This document shows positions 15,893 through 24,038 of a stretch of 41,358 bases of DNA, one piece after another. Position 1 is the stretch's first letter; each line of letters opens with the position of its first letter. The stretch comes from CAYLPU01 sp964385635 (GTDB lineage Bacteria > Chloroflexota > Anaerolineae > B4-G1): positions 1-41,358 of the forward strand of contig CAYLPU010000043.1 of assembly GCA_964385635.1 (NCBI GenBank), given 5' to 3'. The position numbers and the translations under genes are program-made. The notes beneath the pieces are model-generated. The model was not told where the DNA came from and made no database searches. It was given only the letters and a program-made list of their open reading frames with translations.

Positions 15893-18388
15893 ATGACAGA
15901 ACCTATTGAGAAACTGACCAAGATTCTGCACCTGGAGGCAGAGAAGTGCCAAGACAGGGCCGTCTTCGGTGGCCTGGCCCGCTATGCCGACACCTGGTTG
16001 CAAGAAGCCAGGGCAGCCTTCGGACCGGAGGCGGCTGGCTGGGTTCAGGGAGTGGCCGACCGGTTGCGCACCTACAGCAGCCTCCCCGACTCTGCAGCCC
16101 GGCAGGAAGCCATGGCTGTATTGTTGGAAACGCTCAAGGCTATGCCCTCTCCTCGCTCTTCCCAACGGAAGGAAGAGAAAGAGAGAGAAAAAACGGTCCC
16201 CACTCCACCTGTCCCTCCCAAGGCCAGACCGGCCTCTGCAACGTCCACCTCCCCTGTGGCTGGGTTGGCCCCCACTTCCAGCCGTCGGGCTGAGCCCAGG
16301 CCAAAGCCTCCACCTGTCCATTCACGCACTGGCCTCGATTCCCCGGTCACTGTCCTGCAAGGCGTGGGCCCCCGGCAAGCCGAGCGGCTGGTCAGGCTGG
16401 GCATTCACACCATCCGCGACATGATCCACTTTTTCCCTCGCCGCCACGACGACTACTCGCAACTCAAGACCATCAACCGGCTCGAATACGGCGAAGAAGT
16501 CACCATCATGGGTCAGATTCAGGACACGGCCGTGCATGAGACCCGAGGAGGTAGCGCCCTCTTCAAAGCCACCCTCTCTGATGGCACCGGCTTCATTGAG
16601 ATCACCTGGTTCAATCAGCGCTACCTGGCAGATCGCATCAGGCGCGGTCAACAGATTGTCATCAGCGGCAAGGTAAATGAGTACCTGGGCCGGCTGTGTT
16701 TCAATTCTCCTGAGTGGGAACCGCTGGAAAAAGAACTGCTGCACACCGCCCGCCTCGTGCCGGTCTACCCACTCACCGAGGGCATCAGCGCCAAGTGGCT
16801 GCGCCGCCTGACGAAACGCACCGTGGATTACTGGTCTAAACGACTACCCGACCACATGCCGGCCTCGGTGCGTCAGGAGGTGGGCTTGCTGGACCTGGAA
16901 ACCGCTATCTTCGAGGCCCACTTCCCGGATAACAAAAACTTGCTGGAACAGGCCCGCTACCGCTTGGCATTCGACGAGTTATTCGTGCTGCAGATCGGCC
17001 TTCTGCGCCAACGCCACCTGTGGCGCTCGGTACCGGGCCGACCACTGCCAGTGGATAACACCACCCTAAGATACTTTACCAGCAGTCTGCCGTTTAAACT
17101 GACCCGCGCCCAGCGGCGAGCGCTGCAGCGGATCATTTTCGACCTGCGCTCGGACCAGCCAATGAACCGGCTCCTGCAGGGGGATGTAGGCTCGGGCAAA
17201 ACGATCGTGGCAGTGACAGCAATGGCTCTGGCGGTGGCCGCCGACACCCAGGCAGCGCTGATGGCCCCCACAGAAATCCTGGCCGAGCAACACCACGGCA
17301 CCCTGACCCGGCTTTTCGAAAACTGGCCAGGACGTCCGGTCAGCATCCGCCTCCTCACGGGCAGCATCACTGGGCAGGAGCGGGAGAATGTCTACGCCGG
17401 ACTGGCCGATGGCAGCACTGACATCGTCGTAGGCACCCACGCGCTGATCCAAGAAGGTGTGCAGTTCAAAGAGCTGGCATTAGCGGTGATTGATGAGCAG
17501 CATCGCTTCGGCGTGCGCCAACGAGCGGCGCTGCGGCAGAAAGGCTACAATCCACATCTGCTGGTAATGACCGCCACCCCTATTCCTCGCTCGCTGGAGC
17601 TGACACTATGGGGCCACATGGACGTCTCGGTCATTGACAAAATGCCGCCGGGGCGTAAACCGACCACAACTCGCTTGATTCTACCTGCCGAGCGGGAACG
17701 GGCCTACGTCTTCGCGCGCAGCCAGATCGAAAAGGGCCGCCAGGTCTTTATCATCTGCCCACTGGTCGAGGAATCGAAGAAGAAGGGGGTCGAGGCCAAG
17801 GCCGCCGTCAATGAGTATCAGCGCCTTCAGAAGCACATTTTCCCCGACCTACGGCTAGGCCTGTTGCACGGGCGGATGAAAGGCAAGGAAAAGGAGGCAG
17901 TGATGGCCCGCTTCGCGCAGGGGGAACTGGACATCCTGGTTGCCACCTCTGTCGTCGAGGTGGGGATTGACGTGCCCAACGCCACGGTGATGCTGGTCGA
18001 GGGAGCCGACCGTTTCGGCCTAGCGCAACTCCATCAGTTCCGGGGTCGCGTGGGCCGTGGTGAGCACGCCTCCTACTGCTTGCTGGTCTCCGACTCCTCC
18101 TCTCCCGAGGCGCAGGAGCGACTGCAGGCGGTCGAGGCCACCAATGACGGCTTCGCGCTGGCGCAGAAAGACCTGGAACTGCGCGGACCCGGAGAGTTCC
18201 TCGGCACACGTCAGTCCGGCTTTCCCAATCTCAAGTTGGCCAGTGTGACCGATCTGCGGCTGGTCGAGACCGCTCGCGAGGCCGCCCGCCGCTTTTTCAA
18301 GACTGATCCGGAACTGACTCACCCGGACAATCGCCTGCTGGCCCGGCGGGTGGCGCAGTTTTGGAAAGGGGAAGGAGAAGTCAGTTGA
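15893..18388 (+). CDS. recG: ATP-dependent DNA helicase RecG
   Basis: 831 residues. RecG remodels stalled forks and Holliday junctions. After an N-terminal extension of about 145 residues with a charged Lys/Glu/Pro linker comes VTVLQGVGPRQAERLVRLGIHT, then the wedge OB-fold (EEVTIMGQIQD ... GQQIVISGKV) around residues 200-265. Superfamily 2 motifs follow: GDVGSGKT (Walker A, about residue 430), APTEILAEQH, IDEQHRFGVRQR (DEQH box, about 532), TATPIPRSL, and motif VI in HQFRGRVGRG. The start is the ATG three bases after degV. The stop overlaps the TTG start of coaD. The N-terminal extension is longer than in E. coli RecG, as in other deep-branching bacteria. Confidence 0.96.
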   Translation: MTEPIEKLTKILHLEAEKCQDRAVFGGLARYADTWLQEARAAFGPEAAGWVQGVADRLRTYSSLPDSAARQEAMAVLLETLKAMPSPRSSQRKEEKEREKTVPTPPVPPKARPASATSTSPVAGLAPTSSRRAEPRPKPPPVHSRTGLDSPVTVLQGVGPRQAERLVRLGIHTIRDMIHFFPRRHDDYSQLKTINRLEYGEEVTIMGQIQDTAVHETRGGSALFKATLSDGTGFIEITWFNQRYLADRIRRGQQIVISGKVNEYLGRLCFNSPEWEPLEKELLHTARLVPVYPLTEGISAKWLRRLTKRTVDYWSKRLPDHMPASVRQEVGLLDLETAIFEAHFPDNKNLLEQARYRLAFDELFVLQIGLLRQRHLWRSVPGRPLPVDNTTLRYFTSSLPFKLTRAQRRALQRIIFDLRSDQPMNRLLQGDVGSGKTIVAVTAMALAVAADTQAALMAPTEILAEQHHGTLTRLFENWPGRPVSIRLLTGSITGQERENVYAGLADGSTDIVVGTHALIQEGVQFKELALAVIDEQHRFGVRQRAALRQKGYNPHLLVMTATPIPRSLELTLWGHMDVSVIDKMPPGRKPTTTRLILPAERERAYVFARSQIEKGRQVFIICPLVEESKKKGVEAKAAVNEYQRLQKHIFPDLRLGLLHGRMKGKEKEAVMARFAQGELDILVATSVVEVGIDVPNATVMLVEGADRFGLAQLHQFRGRVGRGEHASYCLLVSDSSSPEAQERLQAVEATNDGFALAQKDLELRGPGEFLGTRQSGFPNLKLASVTDLRLVETAREAARRFFKTDPELTHPDNRLLARRVAQFWKGEGEVS

Positions 18389-18912
18389 CTCGCATCGCTG
18401 TCTACCCTGGCACCTTTGATCCTATTCACTTCGGGCATGTGGACATCGTTGTCCGCGCAGCCGACATCTTTGACGAGTTGGTAGTCGCCGTCTACGACCG
18501 GCCAGTGAAAAGCCTGATGTTCACCATCAAGGAACGGGTCACGCTGGCACGCCAGGCTTTGGCTGGCTCGCCCAACGTGCGTGTGATCCCCTATGGGGGA
18601 TTGACGGTGGAGCTTGCGCGCCGGGTCGAGGCACAGGCCATTGTGCGCGGGCTGCGAGTCGTCTCCGACTTTGAACTGGAATACCAGATGGCGCTCACCA
18701 ACCGCCAACTTGCGCCGGAAGTCGAGTGCGTGTGCCTGATGACGCGCCAGGCCCATGCCTTTCTGAGTTCTAGCATTGTTAAGGAAATTGCATTATTGGG
18801 AGGCGACGTGAGCGGGATGGTCTCGCCGCACGTAGCGGCCGCGCTGGAGGCAAAACGACGTGAACGAGAGAAAACCCACGAACCCGTGCCGCTCTTCTCA
18901 CTACGGGATTGA
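18385..18912 (+). CDS. coaD: Phosphopantetheine adenylyltransferase CoaD
   Basis: 175 residues. It catalyses ATP + 4'-phosphopantetheine to dephospho-CoA, the penultimate step of CoA synthesis. Clear motifs are IAVYPGTFDPIHFGHVDIV (the HxGH nucleotidyltransferase signature), IVRGLRVVSDFELEYQMALTNR and LSSSIVKEIA. The start is a TTG at 18385 overlapping the recG stop (TTGA) with GAAGGAGAAG upstream; the family begins right at this point. The usual length is about 160, and the extra residues are a charged C-terminal tail. CoA/pantetheine supply fits the nearby fatty acid genes. Confidence 0.94.
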   Translation: MTRIAVYPGTFDPIHFGHVDIVVRAADIFDELVVAVYDRPVKSLMFTIKERVTLARQALAGSPNVRVIPYGGLTVELARRVEAQAIVRGLRVVSDFELEYQMALTNRQLAPEVECVCLMTRQAHAFLSSSIVKEIALLGGDVSGMVSPHVAAALEAKRREREKTHEPVPLFSLRD

Positions 18913-19007
18913 CCTGCTGTGCAGATGTCTCGTGGCAAGCACAGCATGGGTTGCACGATTCAATCAAGACGACTGGAGCGAACGATGATTGAGTGTCGGA
19001 GGTCAAT

Positions 19008-19511
19008 ATGGACATCCTGCACCTGATAGACCGCCTGGAAGAAGCCATCAAGAGCAGCAAGCGGTTGCCCTTCAGCAGCGTGCGCCTGGTGGACGAGCGC
19101 CGCCTCTGGCCTATGCTCGATCAGATGCGTATTTCAATCCCCGATGAAGTACGGCGCGCCGAGCGGATCGTCCGCGACAAAGAACGCGCGCTGGCCCAAT
19201 CTCACGAGGAGGCAGAGCGCATCGTCGCGCTGGCACGCAGCGAGGCAGCCCAGATAACGGCGGAGCACACCATCGCGAAAGCCGCCGAGGGGCAAGCCAC
19301 CGCCATCCGCGAGCGAACCGAGCGGGAAATAGCGGGCATCCGCGCCGGGGCCGACGAGTACGCGTTCGAGACTCTCTGCAGACTGGAGCGGGACTTGAAA
19401 CGAGCGCTGACGGTGATTGAAAACGGCATCCGCACCATCCAGGTAGAGCAGGAGAGAAGCGAAAGCAAATCGCCCACCGAGGCAGGGCAGCGACGTGTCT
19501 TGACAGGTTAG
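19008..19511 (+). CDS. Coiled-coil protein of the coaD-rpmF region (ATP synthase subunit b-like)
   Basis: 167 residues. It begins MDILHLIDRLEEAIKSSKRLPFS, has a short VDERRLWPMLDQMRISIPDEVRRAERIV segment, and then a long Ala/Glu/Arg-rich helix with heptad character (about residues 60-160). It resembles soluble parts of F/V-ATPase stalk subunits and DivIVA-like coiled coils in composition only. The ATG at 19008 follows GGAGG with five bases of spacing; a GTG at 18993 is weaker. I recall similar genes between coaD and rpmF in other Chloroflexota, but the function is unknown. There is no membrane segment. Confidence 0.75.
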   Translation: MDILHLIDRLEEAIKSSKRLPFSSVRLVDERRLWPMLDQMRISIPDEVRRAERIVRDKERALAQSHEEAERIVALARSEAAQITAEHTIAKAAEGQATAIRERTEREIAGIRAGADEYAFETLCRLERDLKRALTVIENGIRTIQVEQERSESKSPTEAGQRRVLTG

Positions 19512-19577
19512 TTACTCACTCCTATAATAGGCCGCTGTGCAACTGATTGATCAACGAGAAAGGAGCGCAGAGAATCT

Positions 19578-19763
19578 ATGGGCGCATTGCCCAAACGTAA
19601 GATATCACGATCCCGCGGGGGAAACCGTCGTAGCCAGTGGAGGCTCAAAGTCCCGCGATTGGTGACCTGCCCGCAGTGCGGCGCACCTGTGCGTCCACAT
19701 CACGTCTGCCTGACCTGTGGCACCTATCGCGGCGTTCAGGTCGTCGAGATCGAAGAGGAATAA
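19578..19763 (+). CDS. rpmF: 50S ribosomal protein L32
   Basis: 61 residues: MGALPKRKISRSRGGNRRSQ, then a zinc ribbon with CPQC and CLTC pairs, the standard bacterial L32. GAAAGGAGCG lies 5' of the ATG. It is followed by a short repeat tract and fabD. In many bacteria rpmF precedes plsX and fab genes; plsX is absent here. Confidence 0.95.
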   Translation: MGALPKRKISRSRGGNRRSQWRLKVPRLVTCPQCGAPVRPHHVCLTCGTYRGVQVVEIEEE

Positions 19764-19764
19764 A

Positions 19765-19797
19765 GGCGTGAAACGTGAAACGTGATGCGTGATTACA
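19765..19797. repeat. CGTGAAACGTGATGCGTGA-type repeat
   Basis: ggcgtgaaacgtgaaacgtg and following bases form a degenerate tandem of cgtgaaa/cgtgatg heptamers in the rpmF-fabD gap. A second copy of the family lies at 31821-31855. Here it is noncoding. Confidence 0.65.
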
Positions 19798-19836
19798 TTT
19801 TGCGCTTCATGCTTGACGTCCTCGCGGTGATGTCCG

Positions 19837-20763
19837 TTGGTGCGTGAGTGTGCTTGTCTGTTTCCGGGCCAAGGCTCCCAATACGTCGGAATGGGACGTG
19901 ACCTCTACGCAACCTTCCCTGCGGCTCGCGCTGTGTTCACACATGCCGACAGCATCCTGGGTATTGCCTTGTCGCGGCTATGCTTCGATGGACCACCCGA
20001 ACCACTGAACGATACGTTGAACACGCAGCCGGCCATTCTGGCCACCAGTATAGCCGCGCTACGCGTGCTGGAAGAACGAGGTGCGAACAGCCCAGCCTAC
20101 ATCGCTGGGCATAGTATGGGGGAATTTAGCGCGCTGGTCGCGGCAGGGGCTCTCTCTTTTGAAAACGGGCTGATGCTCGTGCGCGATCGCGGCCGGTTGA
20201 TGAGACAAGCCGGTGAGCGAAGCCCCGGCGGTATGGCGGCCATACTGGGACTGGAGAGTGGGTCACTGAAGGCCATCTGCACCGCCGTGCGGGAGCAGAG
20301 CGGGGAACATGTCGGCATCGCCAACGACAACTGCCCCGGACAACTTGTCATCTCCGGCACACTCTTGGCGCTGGAGCGGGCGATGGAACTGGCGAAAGAG
20401 CGGGGGGCCAGGCGGGTAATCCGGCTGGCCGTGAGCATCGCGGCCCACTCCCCCCTGATGGCCGAGGCCGCCGCTGAATTTTGTCGCCTTCTCGACGCGA
20501 TACCGTTCCATGAGCCAGCCGTCCCTATTGTGGCCAACGCCACCGCCGGCCCACTCACTGACCCTGACGAGATCCGCGACGCTCTGGGACAACAACTCAC
20601 CTCGCCTGTGCGTTGGACCGAGTCGGTGCGCTGGATGATCGGACAGGGGGTGACCCGCTTCGTCGAGGTGGGGCCTAAAGGGGTGCTCACCAGCCTCCTG
20701 CGCCGCATAGACCGCGCAGTGGAGGGACTGACCACTGACCAGGTCCTGGGATGGGTGGGGTGA
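19837..20763 (+). CDS. fabD: Malonyl-CoA:ACP transacylase FabD
   Basis: 308 residues. It loads malonyl from CoA onto acyl carrier protein. LFPGQGSQYVGMGRDLY opens the protein. AGHSMGEFSALVAAGALS contains the nucleophilic Ser (about residue 92; Met replaces the more usual Leu). SIAAHSPLM carries the catalytic His, and VEVGPKGVLTSLLRRI closes the domain. A TTG start at 19837 is listed, and the neighbouring GTG at 19840 is possible; neither has a clear ribosome-binding site. fabG follows after 34 bases. No acpP or fabF is in the window. Confidence 0.93.
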   Translation: MVRECACLFPGQGSQYVGMGRDLYATFPAARAVFTHADSILGIALSRLCFDGPPEPLNDTLNTQPAILATSIAALRVLEERGANSPAYIAGHSMGEFSALVAAGALSFENGLMLVRDRGRLMRQAGERSPGGMAAILGLESGSLKAICTAVREQSGEHVGIANDNCPGQLVISGTLLALERAMELAKERGARRVIRLAVSIAAHSPLMAEAAAEFCRLLDAIPFHEPAVPIVANATAGPLTDPDEIRDALGQQLTSPVRWTESVRWMIGQGVTRFVEVGPKGVLTSLLRRIDRAVEGLTTDQVLGWVG

Positions 20764-20797
20764 GAGATTCATTTGTTGGCCAGGTGAGGAGGATCTA

Positions 20798-21547
20798 ATG
20801 AACCTGGAGAACAAAATCGCCATCGTCACCGGCGCATCGCGCGGCATCGGGCGGGCCATTGCGTTGGAACTCGCACAGCGTGGCGCTCGCGTCGTGGTCA
20901 ACTACCACCGTAGCGCGGAGGCGGCCGCTGAGGTCGTGGCCACTATTGAGGCCGCCGGTGGGCAGGCCACCGCGGTACAGGCCGACGTCGGCGACTTCGA
21001 GCAGGCCGCGGGGTTGATCCAGGCGGCACTGGATGCCTTTGGCCACGTTGACATCCTGGTCAACAACGCTGGCACCACTCACGACCAACTGCTGATGTTG
21101 ATGAAAGAGGAGGATTGGGACGACGTCCTGCGTACCAACCTCAAGAGTATGTTCAACTGCTGCAAAGCCGTTGCCCGCCTGATGGTGCGACAGCGTTGGG
21201 GACGGATTATCAACATCAGTTCCATCTCTGGTATCGTAGGTCAAGGTGGGCAGACCAACTACGCCGCCTCCAAGGCTGGCGTCATCGGCTTCACCAAGAG
21301 CCTGGCCAAGGAACTGGGGTCCCGCAACATCACTGTGAATGTGGTCGCGCCGGGCTTCGTCCCCACCGACCTGACCGCCGACCTGCCAGAGGAACTGAAA
21401 CAAAAGATAATCGAAATGACGCCGCTGAGGCGGATGGGGCGGCCCGAGGAGATAGCCTACGCTGTCGTTTTCTTGGCCTCCGATGAAGCCTCCTTCACCA
21501 CCGGCGAGATACTGACAGTGGACGGCGGCCTGGTGATGCAGGGGTAG
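20798..21547 (+). CDS. fabG: 3-oxoacyl-ACP reductase FabG
   Basis: 249 residues, a full-length short-chain dehydrogenase. VTGASRGIGRAIA is the NADPH-binding loop and NNAG is present. Catalytic Ser lies in INISSISG, and Tyr/Lys in NYAASKAG. The end VDGGLVMQG is also typical. It reduces beta-ketoacyl-ACP in fatty acid elongation. AGGAGG lies 7 bases before the ATG. It sits directly after fabD and before asp23 copy 2. Confidence 0.95.
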   Translation: MNLENKIAIVTGASRGIGRAIALELAQRGARVVVNYHRSAEAAAEVVATIEAAGGQATAVQADVGDFEQAAGLIQAALDAFGHVDILVNNAGTTHDQLLMLMKEEDWDDVLRTNLKSMFNCCKAVARLMVRQRWGRIINISSISGIVGQGGQTNYAASKAGVIGFTKSLAKELGSRNITVNVVAPGFVPTDLTADLPEELKQKIIEMTPLRRMGRPEEIAYAVVFLASDEASFTTGEILTVDGGLVMQG

Positions 21548-21576
21548 ACAATCGTAGATTACAAGAGGGGATGTGG

Positions 21577-21915
21577 ATGGAAACGCAACCTAAGATCGGC
21601 AAAATCACCATTGCACCGGATGTGCTGAAGACCACCGCTCGCCTCACGACTCTGGCTGTATCAGGCGTAGCCCGCATAGCCTCACCGCCGGGCACGTGGC
21701 GTCTCCTGCGACGTGATGAGGTGGGAGTTGAAGTCATTGGAAACAGTGTGCGCGTGGAACTCTATGTCATCGTCGAGCCGGACGTCAACATGCTTAGCGT
21801 CGGCCGCCAGATCCAAGCCGAAGTCACCCGCGCGATCCAGGATATGGTCGGCATGGAAGTCCAGTCTGTTAATGTGCACATCGGGGACGTGGCGTACCCT
21901 TCCGTGAGCGTATGA
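21577..21915 (+). CDS. Asp23/Gls24 family protein (copy 2)
   Basis: 112 residues. GKITIAPDVLKTTARLTTLAVSGVARIA is a divergent Asp23 opening. It is followed by GVEVIGNSVRVELYVIVEPDVNMLSVG and VGMEVQSVNVHIGDVAY. It differs clearly from copy 1, so the two are old paralogues. The ATG at 21577 is chosen because AAGAGGGG lies about six bases upstream; ATG at 21571 is too close. It precedes nusB by 28 bases, a common linkage of asp23-like genes with nusB. Confidence 0.87.
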   Translation: METQPKIGKITIAPDVLKTTARLTTLAVSGVARIASPPGTWRLLRRDEVGVEVIGNSVRVELYVIVEPDVNMLSVGRQIQAEVTRAIQDMVGMEVQSVNVHIGDVAYPSVSV

Positions 21916-21943
21916 CTAGCCTGCAATTGGGAGGCCCACAACC

Positions 21944-22390
21944 GTGAAGGCCCGCCATCAGGCTCGCATCGTGGCACTACAAGTGATGTACGAGGTTGAC
22001 TGCGCGCATCACGCCCCCGCTCTCGTGCTGGAGCAGAGGCTGGCTGCAACTCAACTGCCGAAAGCCGCAGCAGCCTTCAGCCGCCACCTGGTGAACGGCG
22101 TGCTCAGGCACCAGTCTGTGCTCGACCTCTTTATCCACCACCATGCCCCTGAATGGCCGCTGGAACAGATGGCCCACATTGATCGCAATATCCTGCGTAT
22201 GGCGATTTTTGAGTTCGCCGTAGACGGTCAAACGCCCGTCAAAGTAGCCATCAACGAGGCTGTCGAACTGGCCAAGTCCTTCGGTTCCGACAGCGCCCCC
22301 CGCTTCGTAAACGGCGTATTAGGTACACTGGTGGGACATAAAGAAAACATCGCGCAGGCAGCTAAAGACGAAGAGAGAAAAAGACGGTGA
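21944..22390 (+). CDS. nusB: Transcription antitermination factor NusB
   Basis: 148 residues, all-helical NusB. Recognisable are ARIVALQVMYEVD at the N-terminus, HIDRNILRMAIFEF in the middle and PVKVAINEAVELAKSFGSDSAPRFVNGVLGTL at the end. It binds boxA RNA with NusE in rRNA antitermination. The GTG start follows TTGGGAGG. The stop overlaps the tatA GTG by four bases (GTGA). Confidence 0.95.
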   Translation: MKARHQARIVALQVMYEVDCAHHAPALVLEQRLAATQLPKAAAAFSRHLVNGVLRHQSVLDLFIHHHAPEWPLEQMAHIDRNILRMAIFEFAVDGQTPVKVAINEAVELAKSFGSDSAPRFVNGVLGTLVGHKENIAQAAKDEERKRR

Positions 22391-22890
22391 ACTTTCTGAA
22401 CGTCGGCCCCTGGGAATTGATGGTTCTCCTGATCATTGCCATTCTGCTGCTCGGCCCCAGGCGAATGGTGGAACTCGCCCGCACCATTGGCCATGCTACG
22501 AGCCAAATGCGCCAACTCTCAAACGAGTTCCTCGGCACCATCCAGGCTGAACTCCGGGCCACCGAGCACGAGACGCACCAGACTCTAGAGAACATCGCCA
22601 AGGGCGAGCCAGAACCTGTTGCCAGCATCCGTGCTGAGCTTGAGGCTACCGAGCACGAGACACGCCAGGCCCTAGAGGATATCGCCAAGGGCGAGCCAGA
22701 ACCTGTTGCCAGCATCCGTGCTGAGCTTGAGGCTACCGAGCACGAGACACGCCAGACTCTAGAGGATATCGCCAAGGGCGAGCCAGAACCTGTTGCCAGC
22801 ATCCGTGCTGCACTTGAAGACACCGGGAGTGAGACACGCCAGGTTCTGGAGGACATAATCAAGGACGAACCAGGACAGAGGGCAGGATGA
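22387..22890 (+). CDS. tatA: TatA/TatB-family translocase subunit with four 29-residue repeats
   Basis: 167 residues. One N-terminal membrane helix (PWELMVLLIIAILLLGP) and an amphipathic helix (RRMVELARTIGHATSQM) are standard for TatA/TatB, the pore or receptor unit of twin-arginine export. From residue 52 to the end are four tandem 29-residue repeats, each a Glu-rich helix ending in a Gly-Glu-Pro-Glu-Pro-type turn. The C-terminal tail of family members is usually irregular, so the repeats are unusual. The start is a GTG overlapping nusB, and the stop overlaps the tatC ATG (ATGA). Only one TatA-like gene is visible, so it may serve both A and B roles. Confidence 0.88.
   Translation: MNFLNVGPWELMVLLIIAILLLGPRRMVELARTIGHATSQMRQLSNEFLGTIQAELRATEHETHQTLENIAKGEPEPVASIRAELEATEHETRQALEDIAKGEPEPVASIRAELEATEHETRQTLEDIAKGEPEPVASIRAALEDTGSETRQVLEDIIKDEPGQRAG
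22540..22887 (+). repeat. Four 87-base tandem repeats in tatA
   Basis: Units at 22540-22626, 22627-22713, 22714-22800 and 22801-22887. Units 2 and 3 are nearly identical at the DNA level, unit 1 is close, and unit 4 is diverged. This pattern suggests recent internal duplication, with copy number possibly variable between strains. Confidence 0.9.
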
Positions 22891-23597
22891 ACAGCAAAGC
22901 GGATAATAAGTCGGACATGGCAATCCTGGCACACCTGAATGAACTGCGTCGGCGTCTAATCAAAGCGATTATCGCACTCGCCATCGGGGTGGTTGTGGGC
23001 ACTTTTCTCACTCCCTCGGTCCTCAAGACGCTGGTCGCCCCGCTCGGTGACCAGGTGCCCCTGGCCATCGCGCCCACCGAAGCCCCTGCGGTCTTCTTCA
23101 AGATCGCTGTCGTGATCGGCATCGTGCTCGCCATGCCGGTGATCATGTACCAGATTTTCCGATTCGTAGCGCCCGGCCTGGAGCACCGCGAACGCCGCTA
23201 CATCATCGTCGGCGCACCGGCTACCGCGTTGAGTTTCGCCGCCGGGGTGACATTCGCTGCCAAAGTCTTGCTCCCTGCCGCGATCCCTTTCCTCCAGGGG
23301 TTTCTGTTTGGGATCGTCGAACAGCGCTACTCAATTGAACGTTACATCTCCTTCGTCAGCAACATAATGCTTTGGGCCGGTCTCGTCTTCGAGACCCCGT
23401 TGGTGATGTACTTCCTGGCCAAGTTAGGCATCGTCACCCCACAGGGGTTCGCCAAAGCGCGGCGCGTTGTCATCATCGGTGCAGCCGCCGGAGCGGCTGT
23501 CATCACACCCACCACCGATCCGGTCAACATGCTGCTGATTATGGTACCTTTCCTGCTGCTGTACGAGTTAGGCATTCTGCTGGCACGATTGGCGTGA
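22887..23597 (+). CDS. tatC: Sec-independent protein translocase TatC
   Basis: 236 residues with six membrane helices. Family landmarks are HLNELRRRLIKAIIAL near the N-terminus, PTEAPAVFFKIAVVIGIVLAMPVIMYQIFRFVAPGLEHRER (split over the second and third helices), FETPLVMYFLAKLGIV and PTTDPVNMLLIMVPFLLLYELGI. TatC recognises the twin-arginine signal. The ATG overlaps the tatA stop. A protein with an RRQFLR signal is encoded 2 kb downstream (24039-25850, minus). Confidence 0.94.
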   Translation: MNSKADNKSDMAILAHLNELRRRLIKAIIALAIGVVVGTFLTPSVLKTLVAPLGDQVPLAIAPTEAPAVFFKIAVVIGIVLAMPVIMYQIFRFVAPGLEHRERRYIIVGAPATALSFAAGVTFAAKVLLPAAIPFLQGFLFGIVEQRYSIERYISFVSNIMLWAGLVFETPLVMYFLAKLGIVTPQGFAKARRVVIIGAAAGAAVITPTTDPVNMLLIMVPFLLLYELGILLARLA

Positions 23598-23636
23598 CCA
23601 CTGTGTACCCTATCAACCCATTAAGGAGAAAATCAG

Positions 23637-23906
23637 ATGTCAAAACAAACAGGCATGACAATCACCATCGTTGTGGGCATCCTCACACTTCTGTGCTGCA
23701 CGATTCCTCTGTGCATCGGGGGCGCTATGATCTTCGCCGGATTAGGAGAGTGGAACACTGAGCTCGGCACAAGCACGCAGACCGGCACGATTCCAACCAC
23801 CTATGGCGTCGCTCCGTGCTGCCTGAGCATCCTGGCACTGGCTGTACCCCTGCTGTTGTGGCTCTTCCTGGTGCGTGGCAAGGAGAACACTGTGGGGGGG
23901 ATGTAG
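23637..23906 (+). CDS. Small two-helix membrane protein of unknown function
   Basis: 89 residues. Two hydrophobic segments (about 8-36 and 58-80) flank a polar loop rich in Thr/Gly. CC pairs occur in both helices (LLCCTIPLC and APCCLS). The C-terminus is basic and then polar, suggesting an N-in, C-in hairpin. AAGGAGAAAATCAG gives a good ribosome-binding site for the ATG. It lies 39 bases after tatC and may be co-transcribed. I do not recognise a family. Confidence 0.65.
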   Translation: MSKQTGMTITIVVGILTLLCCTIPLCIGGAMIFAGLGEWNTELGTSTQTGTIPTTYGVAPCCLSILALAVPLLLWLFLVRGKENTVGGM

Positions 23907-23919
23907 CAGTAGCGAATGC

Positions 23920-24027
23920 TGGCGGCGGGTGCGAGAGCAAGGCACGGCGGTGTTGATCACGCAGCAGGGGCGCTCTGCGGCCGTGCTGATGAACGCAGAG
24001 GACTACTTTGATGTTATGGAGCGTTGG
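23920..24027 (+). pseudogene. Remnant of a Phd/YefM-type antitoxin
   Basis: The frame reads RRVREQGTAVLITQQGRSAAVL and then MNAEDYFDVMER, which is the core of Phd/YefM antitoxins. It has no proper N-terminal start or DNA-binding first strand, and no toxin gene follows. The frame then runs into the complement of the amidohydrolase 3' end. It appears to be a truncated relic. Confidence 0.6.
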
Positions 24028-24038
24028 GCAGCGCATCC

